A stretch of DNA of 64,000 nt from Parasponia andersonii (lineage: Eukaryota > Streptophyta > Magnoliopsida > Rosales > Cannabaceae): assembly GCA_002914805.1 (NCBI GenBank), contig JXTB01000039.1, forward strand, positions 1,278,473 to 1,342,472, written 5' to 3'. Within the stretch, counting starts at the first letter, position 1; every line of letters starts with the position of its first letter. The notes under the pieces were generated by a model. The model ran no database searches and was not told where the DNA came from. It was given only the letters and a program-made list of their open reading frames with translations. Positions 37,330-48,473 of the stretch are shown one piece after another. The position numbers and the translations under genes were made by a program.

Positions 37330-37640
37330 GGTTCAAAATTATCCACCATAAGGCGTTTTGTCTCATATTTTGAAGTTTAGTCAAAATTATCAGGTTATTA
37401 TATAGAAGTAAATCTCATTTATTGTTACAGTATATATGAAGTTTATGCTTTTGTCATGTTTTATATAGTGTCTAAGTTGCATTGGTATCGTTAATCAACG
37501 GTGTTCAACCAAATTAAACTGCCATTTTTATGTAATATTCTAACCAGACCAACTTATAATTAGTTTGGAGTTGTTTATGTCAGATTAGTTGTAACATGTA
37601 ATATATAAGGTTACAAACGTTTATAATAAATTTTTCAATA
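37330..37640. other. Intergenic, nothing recognised
   Basis: AT-rich spacer between two LTR-like segments, without a coding signal. Confidence 0.4.
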
Positions 37641-38690
37641 AATAATGTTACCAAAATATTATGCTCCAATTTTGAGTAGAATTTCGGTAGCACTTCAAAA
37701 CAAAAGATTGTTAACTGTCGAGGCCTGTGTTCCACACAGAGTCCTTAAAATTGATTTGCTCCATCTATCAGAATACTTGAGGATTTTGCAAGCGTCAGTC
37801 TCCCAGGATACAACGACGAAGAACAGTAGGTGAAGCACCAATACCTCCACTCTACGAACTAGATAGCTTTGAATTCAAACACACTAGAACTCTAGCTAGA
37901 AAAACTGAGGAACTCAAGAACACTTGAGAGAGAAAGGCAGAGAGAAGAAGGCTTCTGTTTTTTTTTTAGTATGTAGAATGAGGAGGAGAAACTCACCTTT
38001 TATAGTCTCCAAATGGGGGACTTGATAGCAAAACCAGAAAGTTTTCCATTAATCTCAAAACATTTTCCAGCCATTAGTATGGCTGTTATTACCAATTTTA
38101 TTACATAGCAGTTTCAACATACAAAAAAGTTCATTCTGTTTCAAAATGGTCAAAAAAAAAATATATTGGGCCACAACAAAAAGTTAGGCTTACTACGGTC
38201 CAAGTTTTGGCCCGACATCCGTGTCCGCAGGTGCAAGCACACCCATGCAAATTCAAGCTCAGCCCCGAAGATTTGCATCCCCTGTGCGTGCCTGAGAGAG
38301 TATTTGTGGTAGATATTCTTACTATCATCACAAAACAAGGTTCTATATAAACCACTTGCACCATGCATTTCCTACCAATGTGGGACTCTAATATTTTCCT
38401 TTTATTTTCCATTTCAACGGCGCACTTTTGAGCAACAATTTCTCGTTCATCCGTACACCATTTTGAGCATGTGAATATACGAAATCGATGTCCTCACGGA
38501 GGAGAACAAGAATTCACTAAGATCTTTCATCAACAAGATATGGGTCCCACTCAATTTTTAGCTTCAAAATGGTCCATGAAAATAGGTTTTATAACAAATT
38601 TAATCTTTAAAATCCACTTGAACTTACAAGCCCAAGCCAAGCTCAAATTATTTCCTTAACCCATTTTTCTTTTTCCAACAGTTTAATCCA
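37640..38690 (-). mobile_element. LTR-like fossil, second family (probable Copia-type)
   Basis: On the minus strand it holds GTCCCACATTGGTAGGAAAT (near 38370-38389), a TATA-like GTTTATATAGAACC (near 38339-38352) and a downstream leader-like region with GAGAGAG and CAAGTGTTCTTGAG. This order resembles a Copia-type LTR promoter and R region. No coding domains flank it. Boundaries are approximate. Confidence 0.35.
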
Positions 38691-39116
38691 TAATCCAAAC
38701 CAATCCAAATCATTTATAATCGGTTTGGTTTGACTTTGTTATTAAATGTTTTGAGCCTTTTCAACGAGAGAAGTTGACTGCCACACCTAATTAGTTCTGC
38801 TTTAGTGCTTTAGCTATTTTGGTCTCATTTTTTGCACCAATAATCTAATGATATACAGAAGTAAAGCATTAAGAGTTAAATGAAAAACAAAATCACGTAC
38901 AAACATATCTATAATATATAAAAAAATTTAACTAATAATCATACATATACATATATGTCCGATTAGGTAGGTTTGGTTTTTCAGAGCGCAAATCCTTTAA
39001 TTGGACCAACTCAATCGATTTTTTAAAAGCACAAACCAAACAAAATAATCATTAATCAGTTTTGGTCTTTTTCTGAATTAGCTAGTTGCGTAATTTAGTT
39101 TGGTTTGGTCAGTTTC

Positions 39117-39274
39117 ACCAATTTTGCGATTAGATGAACACTCTTTTATGCTATTATAATTTAGCATTGCTCCATTTGGAAGCATATATCGTCAAACCAA
39201 TTTTGCGATTAGATGAACACTCTTTTATGCTATTATAATTTAGCATTGATCCATTTGGAAGCATATATCGTCAA
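39117..39274 (+). repeat. 79-bp tandem duplication, two copies
   Basis: The unit beginning ACCAATTTTGCGATTAGATG occurs twice in direct succession with a period of 79 bp. I see one difference, in ATTGCTCC versus ATTGATCC. The near-perfect match indicates a recent duplication. Confidence 0.9.
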
Positions 39275-39340
39275 ACTACTCCCAAAATCTAACCACATAA
39301 TGTACTATTAATGAAAATTTGTTTAGAGAAAGAAATTTTT

Positions 39341-39343
<3 letters not shown>

Positions 39344-39381
<38 letters not shown>
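39344..39381. repeat. (TA)n microsatellite next to MITE copy 4
   Basis: About 19 TA units immediately to the left of MITE family A copy 4. Confidence 0.9.
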
Positions 39382-39383
<2 letters not shown>

Positions 39384-39385
39384 CA

Positions 39386-39618
39386 CCATTTCAGTAGGTA
39401 TTTTTTTTTACCTATATATAGGTATCAATTTGGTTAATAAAAATTTAATATGCACATTTTTTTATTATAAAAAATAAAAGAGAGAAAGAGTATTAATGAT
39501 ACACGTCTTTTCATACACTTCATTATAATCATTAAATCACCACTAAATGGTGATCCAACGGCTAAAAAAAATACCTACTCATAGGTAAAAAAAAAATACA
39601 TATTAGATTTGACAGCCA
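39386..39618 (+). mobile_element. MITE family A, copy 4
   Basis: Runs from CAGTAGGTATTTTTTTTTACC through the GGTATCAATTTGG block and the AATCACCACTAAATGGTGATCC palindrome (39534-39555) to ACATATTAGATTTGACAGCC. (TA)n runs flank both sides at 39344-39381 and 39622-39664. Same orientation as copies 1-3. Confidence 0.75.
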
Positions 39619-39619
39619 G

Positions 39620-39621
<2 letters not shown>

Positions 39622-39664
<43 letters not shown>
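39622..39664. repeat. (TA)n microsatellite right of MITE copy 4
   Basis: About 21 TA units immediately to the right of MITE copy 4. Confidence 0.9.
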
Positions 39665-39665
<1 letters not shown>

Positions 39666-40414
39666 CGAATAGTGAAGATATGCAGTTAAGTTTTACGTTA
39701 TCCTGCATTAAAAAATTGTAAGGTTGGTTTTGTGGTTTCCTCCACAAACCTTAGCAATACCATAATATAAATATTTTTTTTTCCTAAAAATAAAAAGACT
39801 CTATCTTAGGGAAAAGAAACCATATTTAAGGAAAACCACCTCTAATTATATGAGGACAAAGCTTAGGATGACTTGCAACAGCCTTATCATGGTATTGGCT
39901 ATTTCAGAACCTAAGACAAAAAGGTGCTTTCTTTTTTTATAATCCTTGGACGACAAAAATAGTATATGAAAAGTAACTGCGAATTTAAAACATTAGATGC
40001 AACATTAATTCATTGAGGATATTGGCGATGATTTTGATGTAATTTTAGTTTAGTTTTTAGTTATTTATTTTTGTTTTTAGCATTGAGTAATTTTTAGACT
40101 TATTTATCAGACAGGAGAAAAAAATATTTTAAAAAAGAAAGTAATTTTCTACTCACATATCTTGGTGACGATACACATCTTAGCAACTAGTATGTGGGGG
40201 TTCACATTCTGTACACACCCATAGTTTAATAAGGTAGGAAAAAAAAAAAAAAATGCTTCCACGTCGCAAACTTGTGTATGAATGACCAGTCAAAATTAGG
40301 CTGAAAGTCTCCACCTTAGTCGGAAAAAAAAAAAAAATCTCTCAGTACAAGAAAGGTGTCGATAATGACACCTATTACGATGAAATCATTGGTATTGCTA
40401 TAGATACACAAAAT

Positions 40415-42562
40415 TGTAAAAATCCGGATTTTTCAGACGGTAAATTGGAAATTTTATCAATTTTTGGATTAAATAATAGAGGTATTTAATTGTGAAATTT
40501 TTTAAAAATAGAAACTAAAATACAATTTTTGAGGATGAAATTGAAAGAGTTTGGAAAATGGAGGATTATAGTGCAATTTTTTTAAAAAAATTGCACAGTT
40601 TCCTACTTGAGTCACGTGAATTCTCTCTTCCTTACCCTCTCCCTCTCTCTCTCTGTCCCTTTGCTCTCTCTCTTCTTCGCTCACAGCCAAGGACTAGACT
40701 AGTTGCTGCCATGGCCGTCATTCGGCCTACCAACCATTCAGCAAGCCTTTGTCGTACCACCAGGGAGCTGTGTAACCTGTTCCCAACCACTGCCGAGCCT
40801 CCTTCACTAGAAAATGCCAATTTCAAATTTCGGACATTTTGAACTTTCAGCATCATTTTAGGCCGTTTCAACTCGTGTTCTTGGGCTCATTGGATTTTTC
40901 TCGTCGAGAGGAAGCTCTAGGTATATATATCGTAACTCTATTTTACTCGGTTTGAAAGTTGTCATTTTTAAGTATTTTGAGCTTAAGTTTGACTTTTTGA
41001 TCTGACTGTTGAATTGTATTTTTTATGTCATTTTGGAATATACTCAAAAAATAGAGAAGATTGAGATATATTTATATATATAGACTATATTTGGTGAATG
41101 GCACGAAAAACGAAATCAGACGGCTAAAATTTGTCTTGTTTTATGTGTCATCAGCCTGGTTTCGGCCCAGACTTGAATTAGACGAGTTATATATCTAACA
41201 TAGTTATTTTGGATTCTAGAAATTATGTGAAGAGGTCCGTTTAAGGATTTGAAGCTTCGTTGAGAAGTTGGTTTTTCACAAGAAAATGATCAAGGGTTTG
41301 GAATTAGTTTCAAACCCTCTGAGTGATCGTCCAACGATACCTTGAGGATCCAATAGCGTGATATTGTTATTCTACTGAGGTACGGATTCAGTTACTTCTG
41401 TTTTATATAATTTTTGAATAAAACTTATTTTCTGTAATATATGATAACAAATGTAATTTTAGAACTATTTGAACATCTTTAATGGAATTTGATTATACGA
41501 TATATATTGTATTGCTCTGAGAATTTTCTGAGTGCATGTTATTTTTTAGTATATAAAAAATAGGACTGTTTTGCTGTCTATTTTTCTATAAAACCTAATG
41601 TGCTTATTTTATTGAAAATCTAGAACACGATAGATTTCACACTTCATTTCTATATTGCACGTATCATAGGATTATACATGAGCACCATGTTAATATCGTG
41701 GATTTACAGTGTGATACTGTATGCCGCACTGTCGTTGTGTAGTCTGTAAACTCACGCAGAGTTTGTTTCTTCTAATTACCTCCCTATTTGACAAACGTAG
41801 ACAATTCGGTTGCCTCTCCAAGTTTGGTATACGATACATGGGTATCCCCTCCGGGTATGGGCTTAGATGTCAACTGGGCTATTAGGTACACTTAGTACCA
41901 TCATCTTAGGTTTCTACAGATGAAAGAATGTGAGCTCATGGGTATAAGTTGATTTGTGTAATGTGCATATGAATTGAATGATTTTGCTTATATTGTTTTA
42001 TTTATACATATATATATGGATTTCCAATTTTGGACTATTATATGTATATATTGGATTTAAACTAACTATGCAAAAACTTTCCATCACTAAAATATTTTTC
42101 ATCGAATCAACTATTTTCCTATTAGATATTTTATGCTCACTCCCTACCTTTCTTCCTCAGGTGATATTCAGTGTGACCTTGGTGATCAAGAGGCCGTCTG
42201 TGATTTTAGTTCGTTATCTTGGTAATGCTTGAAGCTTGGTGTGGTGTTTAGATTTTATATTAACATTGAACTAAGATTACTACTTTCTGTTATGTCTACG
42301 AGCTTATATATGTCATTCTAGTCTTGATATTTATTGTAGATGATGATGATGTTGAACTCTATTTTGAACTATGTTTTTCAATTACTATTTAATCTATGTT
42401 TAATGGCATATACGAACTGTGAAAGAAATTCAGGAGATAAAATTCTAAATATTTTTTTTCAAATAGACTATTTTATAAAATTGAAACTTCTAAGAATCAA
42501 GACATTTCTCATCTTTGTGAAGTTCTCCTTTTGTCACTGGCCCAAATTTTGGGTCGTGATAG
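40415..42562 (+). mobile_element. LTR-like fossil, copy 3 (probable solo LTR, Ty3/Gypsy-like)
   Basis: Begins TGTAAAAATCCGGATTTTT and ends around TTTTGGGTCGTGATA, matching the termini of copy 2. It has the same plan: a short AT-rich start, a GC-rich island (about 40610-40810), AT-rich DNA, and the GCTCACTCCC block (42134-42143) near the 3' part. More diverged from copies 1 and 2 than they are from each other. The open frames at 40502-40871 lie in the GC-rich island and are not host genes. No gag/pol remains. Confidence 0.55.
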
Positions 42563-43127
42563 AAATTGTATAAAATCATAGTTCATGATATTTTTTTTCT
42601 TAGTCGACCCCTAGAAAAATAGATGAGATATTTTTCTATTTCTCAAAATATAGGTTAAGGATGGTAGTTGAATATAACAGATGATGTGTTTTTAAGTTCA
42701 TCCCTCTTAAAAATTACTAGCAAAAATTACCAACAAAAAAAATAGTATAAAAAATTTTCTAGTATCTTAAAGTTTTCAATGTAAATTTCAAAAACAAAAA
42801 CACATACCTTATATATAAATATGTATTTCCATATATACAGATACATATATAGTTACATCAAGGCCTAATTCTCTCTCTCTCTTCCTGAGTTTTTCTATCT
42901 CCTCATCATGTCTCTTCACTTTCTTTCTTCTTATTTTCTATAGACTCTACTTTCTATTTCTTGACCATGTCTTTGCACATTCTATCTCATTGTACTCTCC
43001 TAACTTTATATCTTCTTATGCTCTTGCTTGACTTTTTCTGTTATTCTACGTTCTTGATTTTGAGTATCTTAAATTTCTCTCTCTCTCTTTCTCTCTCTCA
43101 TTTTGAGTATCTTTTTCAATATTAAGG
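42563..43127. other. Intergenic, pyrimidine-rich
   Basis: Contains CT-rich tracts near 42870-43110 and no coding signal. Confidence 0.4.
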
Positions 43128-43826
43128 GCTTATTTGGTAGCCACTTATTTAAATAATTTTTTGTTTTTTTAATAAAATATAGTGCAAATACTTTTTAAAA
43201 GCATGTTTAGTAAAATTACTTTTGTTTTTTTGTTTTTTTTTTAATTTAATAAAATTTTGAAAACAAAAATTTCTTACTTTCTAAATTTTTTTAAACAATT
43301 TTTTAGGAATGCTAGTATCAAAATTCAAACATATCTAGGCTTATATCACCGTTTCTCTTAATATATTCTTTCTCATCACTATCTCTCCAGTCTAGTGTAA
43401 AAGTGATATTTTCCTAAATATTTTTTAAAATTGTATTGTTTAAAATAAAATTTTAAAAGTGATATTTTCAAAATATAGCTTAAAAAATCGTTAAAATATT
43501 TTTCAAAACGTCCCAAAATATCTAGAAAAATCTCACTTTTTAAAGTTTTATTTTTGAAAAATACCACTTCTAAATTATTTAGATAAATATCACTTTTTTC
43601 TCCCTCCTCATTTTCTTCTTCCGATTTCCCTTATTACTCTCTTTTTTTTATTTTCACTTTTAAAAGTAAAAAATACTAGCTACCAAACATGTTTTTATTT
43701 TTTATTTTAGAAAACAAAAAGCAAAAGCATTGTTACTAAACACATTTTTATTCTTGAAAATTAAAAAACAAAATAAGAAAAGTACGTTTCTTTTTGTGTT
43801 TAAAAAAGCAAAAACAAAAACATTAC
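43128..43826. mobile_element. Foldback element, probable hAT-type MITE
   Basis: The left end GGGCTTATTTGGTA and right end TACCAAACCGCGCC are imperfect inverted repeats of the 'GGCGCGTTTGGTA' kind common in plant MITEs. Inward similarity continues through GCATGTTTAGTAAAA versus TTACTAAACACAT blocks. About 700 bp, no coding capacity. I could not find a clear 8-bp duplication. Confidence 0.5.
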
Positions 43827-44003
43827 CAAACCGCGCCAAATCTGTTCAATTGACAATGCCAGAGGAAATTAACTCGTGTGAAGACTGATCATTAAATACA
43901 TTTCTAAAGCCAATGAATTCGCATAAACACATATACCTAAAACAGTTGAGTACATTTTAAACGTTGGAAACAATTACATAGATATACAACAATATTGATG
44001 TTT

Positions 44004-44009
44004 TTTATT
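44004..44009 (-). terminator. Putative polyadenylation signal of the mTERF gene
   Basis: AATAAA on the minus strand, about 41 bases downstream of the TAG stop. Confidence 0.4.
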
Positions 44010-44049
44010 GGCTGTAAAAAGCTATCCTCTAGAGAAAATATGGAGTGAG

Positions 44050-47000
44050 CTAAAAACGAGCCCAGCATCGTGTACATTGTGCCATACAATCTCCCTTACA
44101 GTCAATGTTGTAACCCAATACTCTTGGATTTCGAAGAAGAAGGTTTCGAAGAGATTTTCCTTTGATTTCCCATTCCTTCTCCAATATCTGCACATTGGCC
44201 TTTAACTCAGCTTCAAAATTACATCCAAGAACTTCAGGAAATTTTTTAAGCACCTTTGAGAGATCATCATCTGATAGGTTTAAACTCCTTAAGTAGTCCA
44301 ATATTTCATTTACAGTTTCAAGTTTCGGAACAATCTTTTTACGTTCTTCACCCCAGTAAGGTGAGTGAACCAGACCGAAAGCTTTTCCGAGAATCTTGTC
44401 AACCTCCTCACTGCTGAAATTGTAGGTAGACAGAGCATCCCTGCATTCCTCCCATGACTTCTTATCTTCTTCTGTCAGAACCATATTCTCAATTTGAACA
44501 GTTGACCGCAATAGCCATTTCTTCAAAGGAGAACTCAATGTCCAAGCAACTGTAGTTGGGTTCTGAAAATGACTATTGTCATTAAGAAATGCAATATTTG
44601 GTGCAGCTGTTACTACGTCAGGCTGCAAAAAGGATTTTGAAAGGTAAATGCCAGACTTTACCGAGTAAACTCCAGAGAGATGGACATTTTAAAATCCCTC
44701 AATGCCCCCAACAAAGAGTAGTCAAAGCAAACAACTAAATATTAGATTCAAATTGGAACTTAATAATGATAAACATAAACAAGCAATTTAAGATACTGTG
44801 GATAAAAGAAACAGTACTCTCAGTAGAAACATTAGATTGTTGTCACATAGCATGCTTCTTCAAGCCTATATATAAAATTGCAACTCTTCCATTTGATTCT
44901 TCAATATATTACCTTTAAAATCTTTAACGTATCTGATTCTCACTTAGCACGTATTTTGGGAGCATAAAGATGAGACCTTCAAAGCCACACCTTGAAGTGC
45001 CAATTGTAACTAATGATGAACTTCATTGTTGGGAATATCGTAAGTAAGAGTTTCAAAGTGTATTTTACTATAAAACTAAAACCAAGAATCCCATTCAAAA
45101 ATCTCCTTGATGCCATGTTAGCAATAAGATAAAAATGAAAAAATAGGAAGGGGAAAACAAATGAGAAAAAATTGCCCTTGCAGAAATTATGCTTTATAGA
45201 TTGGTAACAACACCACAAATGACCACATGCTAGACATCAGTACTTCTACATGATAAAATGACACCACAAGTATGAGGGAGAAAAAAAAAATGGATAAGAA
45301 AAAATAAACTGTTGTAGAAAAATTACCAATATGAACAAGTAAAATGTGCAGTAAAATCAAATAAACACACAAATTAGACAATGATCTTAACATGGTTCAG
45401 CTACATATAATAGCTTAAATCTACGACCATAGAGCAGCGAGAAAATTCCACCACATCAAAGCAGATTACAAGAGCCATTTGCAAACTCCACTCACCACTC
45501 AAAGCCCAATTACACTCCAAGAGCATTCTCATTTAAACCCCTCTTAAAACCTATCACCTTTCTCTCACAAAAGACCATTTCTCTCACTATTGTAACAAGA
45601 GAAATAAGACAAACATTGGAAGAGGAATTCCTTGTATTGCTTGGAGTAGGTGTGTTCTTGGATGGTAGAACCTTCCAGTGGTTTATAGCCAAATCAATGA
45701 CCAAAAGCGTGGTCGTGTCGTTTAAGCCACCAACGTGGCTCTCCAAATGCCAATAGATGTGACCTCCCCTTGGCTGCACACAAGGCACATAATAAGCCAT
45801 CAAAGTGGATTTTTCTGGCCAAAACATTGGTATAGATTCTACTCTTGTCTTTTAGCCATACACATCAAATTAGTATCAAAACCAAATTTGATGAGTATGG
45901 CTAAAAGACAAGCCTTAGAAGATACCTATGTTTTGGCCCTAAAAGAGCCATGTAATGGCAAAGAAAAGAGCCACATGCCATGTTTGTGGCATCTAGAGCA
46001 GCCAATCTTTTGGCTTTTAGGCCAAGCAAGTCCAACACTTGCGGCTATAAATAGCCATCCTCCCACACATCAGAAGCACACCAAACTCCAAGAGAACAAA
46101 GGGGTTGTCTTCATTCTTTGCTCCTCATAGTGAGAGTGGTACTTTAGGAAAGGTCGCGTATTAAGAGAAGGGTCTCTTAGTGAGACAAGTGCTTTAGTCA
46201 AAGAGGGCTTTGAGGAGAGTGTTTGGGGTGTAAGCCGGAGTAGAATTTTCCATAGGATTTTGAAATAATCTTCTTTGACATAACGGAATTTTCTCGCTAC
46301 TCTTTGGCCATGGATGTAGGCTATTTTATGTAGCTAAATCACATTAAGATCCATGTCTTGTTTGTCTATGTTTTATTTCATTTTAGCACAACACATTTAA
46401 TTTCTCTACATTGGTAACTTTGCTGTAGCTTAAAATGTATTAGATCAGCCAGAAGGATTGAAGTACTCACATTCAAGGATAAGAAGTCAACCATAAATCA
46501 AACAATCAGAAACAAACATCAATGATACCCAAACCCTCAAAAATCTGAAATAAACCTTTTTTTTTCTCTCCCACATTCCCCTTCTTAAGAAGAAGGAACT
46601 TTATTATATCAAAATAGACGCATTGAGGTGTTAGCACTGGAGGACATTATGAGTGTCAAACTGTAAATTTAATGTCTAACTTATTTGCAAGTCCAATGAA
46701 CATTTCACGTCTAGGCATGCAAACTAACAATTTCTTATTTTTGATAACGTATGTATACTATAAAACTTTTAATTTTTGCATCGTTGATCTCCTCACTACA
46801 CTGCCAAACTATATCTTGGACAGTTGATTTGATCAAAATGCAAATGTAGTATTCTTTTATGCACACCCTCTAGCCTCCAGCAACTTTGTCTCAATTTCTT
46901 CTATAACCTTTTTTCCATACCTTGTCCCTCTCTCTACATCAGTTTCTGTCTCACTCACCAGTCACCAAACCACTCATTCTCAGTCTCATACTATGCGTAC

Positions 47001-48473
47001 AGTAAGCATGCTCTCTCTCCTTGATCTCTCTTGTGTATAGTCTCTCGACCAGACTGAAAACAGAGAGCAAGCCCGCCTGTCCACTGTTCTTTTATAGCAT
47101 AAGATTCTTACAATTTATCTTTCCCAAAATTCTAATAAAGTTTGTGTGAATAAGGTATACAGATCTCAATTTGTATTGAAGCTTAGATTTTCCTCCTATC
47201 ATTCTAGCAGCTTAACCCGCTAATATTTTACCCTAATATTTGTCGCTACAGTAGTTGATAGTTTTGTAAACAAGGGGAAAAACATAAAACATTTCTTTTT
47301 TGTTTCTGCACCATTTCTACATTAGGAAAAACATGGTTAAATTTCTGGAGAAATTCCACTGTGGAAAGGTTCCAGCAACTAGATAATAACTGGATGTGTT
47401 TATGCTGTATGAATGCCAATGGACAACCGGTTCTGGCAATAAGTTTTATCTCAGATCAACATGAAATATATATATATATATATATATCACATTGTTGATA
47501 ATCACGAATGCAGGTATGGACATCAGCCATTACGTTACACTTACTTTATTTTTAAGCAAGTTAAAAAGTTTGTGTGCACACTTGGTTCAGATATTTAAAA
47601 ACTTAAACTCTTGGCAATATTATCAACAGAGGATACAAAGCTGTTGATAAGACGCAAATCTTTGCGTGTTCCATATTTATTTATTTATTTATTTTGTATT
47701 TTTTGTAGGAAAAAAACATATATTCACACGACATTTCCACAAGTCACAAATTTCATAAGAATGGATAATCTTTAACTATTTACCTTTCCTTCTAACAATT
47801 AATTCACATCTCATTTTTATTGGTAGTATGTACAAGGTGTACAATTAAAAGTTCGTCAATTTTTACTTCTAAAATATAAAGTGAAGAAGAACAGCAGTAA
47901 CTAATACCGGATAAATTATAAACTTTTAGAGATGAATTCCATCTGAAACAATTTTCTCTCTATCTCATTCTTTAGATTGGGAAAGAAATTACTAATGTTA
48001 TGCTTAGTTTTGATTTCCATCTGAAATAATTCTCTCTATCTCATATTTTTAAATTTCTGAAAGTCTTTATTTCATACTTTAGATTGGGAAAGATAAGCAT
48101 TTAAAACTACTAGTGTTATGCTCAGTTTTACTGTAGTTTTTAAAATGGAGCCTTATTGTAATATAAACCTGTCTTTCCAAACTTCTTAACAATAAGAATG
48201 CAGAACAAAAAAACAAATAAATAAATAAAAGTCGATCGCCTTAGATATGAGGCTCAGTATGAGCATGTGATTGCTTAACAAAGAGACAAATAATAAAACT
48301 TGCTATCAAAGTTCTTATAGTTTTGAAAATCAAAAACACATCCATATCATCAGATTTTTGATTTGATGGCGGCAAAAAGTACAAATTAAGAAAGTGGTAC
48401 CCACAGTAGAAAACAATGTCCTTGGCGCATAATTGCAGGTCAGTAATGGAGAAGCTAAGGCTTTTCCTAGCAT
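44050..48473 (-). CDS. mTERF-domain organelle protein
   Basis: mTERF-family proteins are nuclear-encoded helical-repeat proteins that bind organelle DNA or RNA. The certain part is the last exon, 44622-44050 (190 codons plus TAG, acceptor TTTTTGCAG). It has mTERF helices with the usual Leu/Pro pattern: VLKKFPEVLGCN and then NLLLRNPRVLGYN, after a PYWGEE block. It ends in a Cys-rich tail, CKGDCMAQCTRCWARF. I propose a first coding exon 48473-48405 starting MLGKALASPLLTCNYAPRT, basic and hydroxyl-rich like a targeting peptide. It splices in phase 0 (ACT|GTGGGT) to give 213 residues. The intron is 3.8 kb and contains a large foldback. An alternative donor at 48400 would run into a stop in the next exon. 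Closest recalled relative: Arabidopsis AT4G09620. The 3' exon is sure, the 5' exon moderately so. Confidence 0.8.
45355..46392. mobile_element. Head-to-head LTR-like fossils forming a ~1-kb foldback
   Basis: The left arm (about 45355-45871, minus) and right arm (about 45885-46392, plus) are inverted copies. The inner 28 bases pair at 27 positions around a 13-base loop (45872-45884). Outer matches include TTTTCTCGCTGCTCTATGG (minus) versus TTTTCTCGCTACTCTTTGG (plus). The right arm has a TATA-like GCTATAAATAGCC (46043-46055) and a GTGTTTGGGGTGTAAGCC block, as in Copia or TRIM LTRs. Neither arm has coding domains. The arms differ considerably away from the centre, so the pair is not recent. Confidence 0.65.
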
